From Mesodorylaimus sp. YZB2_4 (Eukaryota > Nematoda > Enoplea > Dorylaimida > Dorylaimidae): a stretch of DNA of 64,000 nucleotides. How positions within the stretch are numbered: position 1 is the stretch's first letter; every line of letters starts with the position of its first letter. A model generated the notes under the pieces. That model was not told the origin of the DNA, ran no database searches, and was given only the letters and a program-made list of their open reading frames with translations. The stretch spans positions 186,001 through 250,000 of the forward strand of contig JASANH010000647.1 in NCBI GenBank assembly GCA_030248295.1, read 5' to 3'. The position numbers and the translations under genes were made by a program. Below are positions 61,466 through 64,000 of this stretch, piece after piece.

Positions 61466-63180
61466 ATGAAGGCGAAGGTTTTTCAGGACATGAATTCGAT
61501 ATTCGGTATTCTTGCAATCACTGCGACTTTATTTGCTGTAAGTAATCATTCCATATTGATCCCATACATGCTCTGTAACATGCCATTTTTGAAGGCCACT
61601 CAAATCCAAATCGGGCAGTCGCAATCGAACCAGTATGTGCGAGGCTGCTATTACACCAACTGGGCTCAGTATCGTCCCAACAAGGGCAAGTACACGCCTG
61701 AGAACTACATGCCTGGTTTGTGCACTCACATCTTCTACGCTTTTGTGATCATGGACAATAGTTTCAATTTGAAGTAAGCTTATGACTGAATGGTCTCTAG
61801 AGTGACACTGACGGTCTCGTTCAGACCGTTCGAATGGAACGACGAAGATGAGCAATGGTCGATTGGCAATTACCACAAGGTTGTCAACTTGAAGCAGCAG
61901 CAACCAGACCTCAAGGTCGTGCTGTCGTTCGGTGGTTGGACCTACTCAGAAAATAATGCGGGTCTTTTGACCAGTATGGCCTCGTCAGCGGCCAGCCGCG
62001 CTACATTCATCGACTCAGTCGTCAAATTCGTTCGTCGTATCAACTTTGACGGGTTCGATATCGATTGGGAATATCCTGCAGCGCATGATAAAGCCAATTT
62101 TGCAGCCTTGGTCAAAGAAATGCGTGCAGCCTTCGAAAAAGATGCCCAGGCCAGCGGGAAACCGCGTCTGCTCTTGACTGCGGCAGTGGCTGCTGGTATT
62201 TCAAAAATCAACGCTGGATACGACGGCCAACAGTTGGGCAAAGACTTTGACTACGTCAACATCATGTCCTACGATTTCCACGGTGGATGGGAACAGCAAA
62301 CGGGATTCAATAGCCCGTTGCATGATCGGAATGGAGATCAGTTGGCCATCAGTGTGGCTGCCGAACACTGGCACAAGATTGGTATCCCCAAGTCAAAGTT
62401 GCTGGTTGGCCTGGGCACGTATGGACGAGGATGGACCTTGGCCAGCGCGAGCAACTCTGGTGTTGGCGCTCCAACGGCTGGGTCGGCCCCGACTTTGCCT
62501 TACTCTAGGGAAGCTGGTATCGCCACTTATTACGAGATTTGCGATCTGATCGAAAAAGAGGGCTACCAAGAGCGCTATGATGACCAGCAGCAATCCCCTT
62601 ACGTTGTGGGTGGTCCGGGAAATAACGTATGGATCGGCTATGACAACGTGCAAAGCTTCAACGCCAAGTTGGATTGGATTAAGGCTAACGGATACGGCGG
62701 TGCCTTCATCTGGGCCTTAGATATGGACGACTTTCACGGACAATGCGCTTCGAGCCGAGGACAAAAATATCCTCTCATGAGTGCAATCAATGCCAAGCTG
62801 GGCGGTGGAGCTGTGAGTGAGCCTAGCTACCAGTGCTAGTCAAGTCTCTTATCAGTCTTGCTTTGTAGCCCCCTCCTGGCCCGCAACCAACAATCACACC
62901 ACGACCCACTCAACCGCAGCAGCCTGAAACGCAAAAGCCATCTCAAACACCTCAGACCCCTGCGCCGACAGCCGCTCCAACGCGCCCACCGCAACAACCC
63001 GGGGGCCCCTTCCGTTGCCCATCGCCAGGAAACTTTGGCAACCCCTCCTCGTGCAAAACGTTCTACATGTGTGATGCCCAGAAGAACGCTCATCTATTCA
63101 CATGCCCCGCCGGCTTGGAGTTCAACGACGCAGCTGGGTACTGCGATTGGCCAGACAATGCCAAATGCAAACGAAGCTAG
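61466..63180 (+). CDS. Secreted GH18 chitinase with C-terminal chitin-binding domain
   Basis: Endochitinase that cleaves beta-1,4-GlcNAc chains, likely in cuticle or gut-lining turnover. Four exons, 61466-61537, 61595-61773, 61825-62812 and 62869-63180, phases agree, 516 aa. Exon 1 is a signal peptide (ATG at 61466 or 61490). The GH18 barrel shows GCYYTNWAQYRP, FGGWTYS, the catalytic DGFDIDWEYP (DxxDxDxE intact), MSYDFHGGWE and FIWALDMDDF. A Pro/Thr/Gln-rich linker then leads to a peritrophin-A/CBM14 domain with six Cys ending CDWPDNAKC. Retention of the 56-bp last intron adds VSEPSYQC and a stop, giving a linker-less enzyme without the binding domain. A poly(A) signal lies at 63270. Confidence 0.95.
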
Positions 63181-64000
63181 AAGGGATGCTTAATTAGGAG
63201 CCGTATGCTACACACATACTACAAGCAGAGTTCGCGTGTACGAGTGTCGCTCGTGACGGATAGAACGATAATAAAGCTACATTAGAAAACTCGTGTTTTA
63301 TAGTCCATCGTTAGCTACAATACAGTAGCTCCCAGTTCTGGCAGTTTTTGGAATCTGGGTAGTAGCAAGTGTTTTTTCGAGCCATTCACATTTCTGCATG
63401 GATATCATTCATCGTCACCACCATTCACATGCTCACCCACGTTTCCGCTCTAACGAAACCATAACATTGCATCACGCTCATCAAATTATTTTTGTCTGAG
63501 GGGAATCAATTTTATGTTTTTCCATCTCAATCCTCAGCAGCCATCAGCCTCATACTTGACTTCATTACGTCTATTCTTCACTTAGCCCCGACCCAAACAC
63601 AATACCCTACATCTTCTTTTCTAGCTCCCATTTAAATCATGCCTTTGTCCACAGCTGCCTTACTTTTTGCTGGACACTTGAATACGATCATTCTGCACGC
63701 CTAGTTAGGAAGGCTTTCTTTGGTCCACAGCTAGAGCTCGCCTACTCCGTTTGAGATTCGGTCATTCGAACCGGGTCTTAGAATTTTATAGGTCGTGCGT
63801 ATTGTCCGTATAACGATCTTAAAAGTAAGCTTTCCAATGCCCAGAGGCAGCCTGTTCTGTGACAGTGTTCTTGAACTTATATCCTATCACTTTGCACCTG
63901 CCATGGAATATGCGGATTAGTTTTAGCAAATTATATTCTTGGGGTGCAAAGAGTGATCGATTACTTTCTCGAGATTAGCTTAGTTTCTCTCTAATATTTC
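63181..64000. other. Chitinase 3' flank, no further gene seen
   Basis: AATAAA at 63270-63275 ends the chitinase transcript. The rest up to the window edge shows no supported feature. Confidence 0.5.

Noticed and set aside
61790-62839. Chitinase as a single-exon 349-aa gene ending at 62839
   Set aside because: It lacks the signal peptide and first strand; clear splice sites add exons 1-2 and the chitin-binding exon. The 62839 stop is kept only as a possible intron-retention form.

Overview
This is a metazoan nuclear genome window. Genes are split by short GT-AG introns (mostly 50-300 bp) on both strands, there is an animal-type tRNA-His, and the proteins are animal families: nischarin, ATOH8/net bHLH, peptide GPCRs, aminoacylase-1, GH18 chitinase with a peritrophin-type domain, serpin and an MSP-domain protein. 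Chitin metabolism, an MSP-domain protein and nematode-like GPCRs point to a small ecdysozoan. A tardigrade is my best guess, but this is inference. All exon models below were built by hand from splice signals, reading phase and remembered family motifs; nothing was searched or computed.

Layout. 0.4-7 kb: a duplicated sulfotransferase block on the minus strand, with one intact copy, one copy with an in-frame stop and one orphan first exon. The block also carried off a fragment of the neighbouring serpin gene. 6.5-10.6 kb (minus): a secreted ShKT-serpin with a Ser/Thr-rich linker and three alternative last exons, each encoding a different reactive-centre loop. 12.1-12.7 kb (minus): a small two-exon secreted peptide precursor. 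14.6-15.7 kb: tRNA-His and thioredoxin. 16.2-21.9 kb (minus): a compact nischarin (PX plus leucine-rich repeats), with a TMEM121-like gene nested antisense in one intron and a MITE-like element in another. 24.4-25.3 kb: an intronless rhodopsin-type GPCR. 26.2-28.0 kb: an uncharacterised Ser-rich protein. 28.6-32.1 kb: a 13-exon dihydropyrimidinase with a CRMP-like tail.

33-47.8 kb: four tandem aminoacylase-1 genes with identical 12-exon structure, interrupted by an MSP-domain/SPRSDRE-repeat gene. The copies are diverging: two look intact, one has lost a metal-binding His and uses a GC splice donor, and one has a premature stop and a duplicated, mutually exclusive exon 11. Introns of the last two copies are swollen by related SINE-like repeats. 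48-49 kb: UBL4A. 49.8-51.1 kb (minus): a GnRH/AKH/corazonin-type GPCR. 52.1-52.9 kb (minus): a multi-pass membrane protein of unknown family. 53-57.4 kb: gene-poor. 57.5-58.9 kb (minus): an ATOH8/net bHLH factor with a CtBP-type motif. 61.5-63.2 kb: a GH18 chitinase with a C-terminal chitin-binding domain.

The genes do not form one pathway. The main themes are local duplication followed by divergence (sulfotransferases, aminoacylases, serpin last exons) and generation of variant C-termini by alternative exons (serpin, aminoacylase copy 4, chitinase intron retention).
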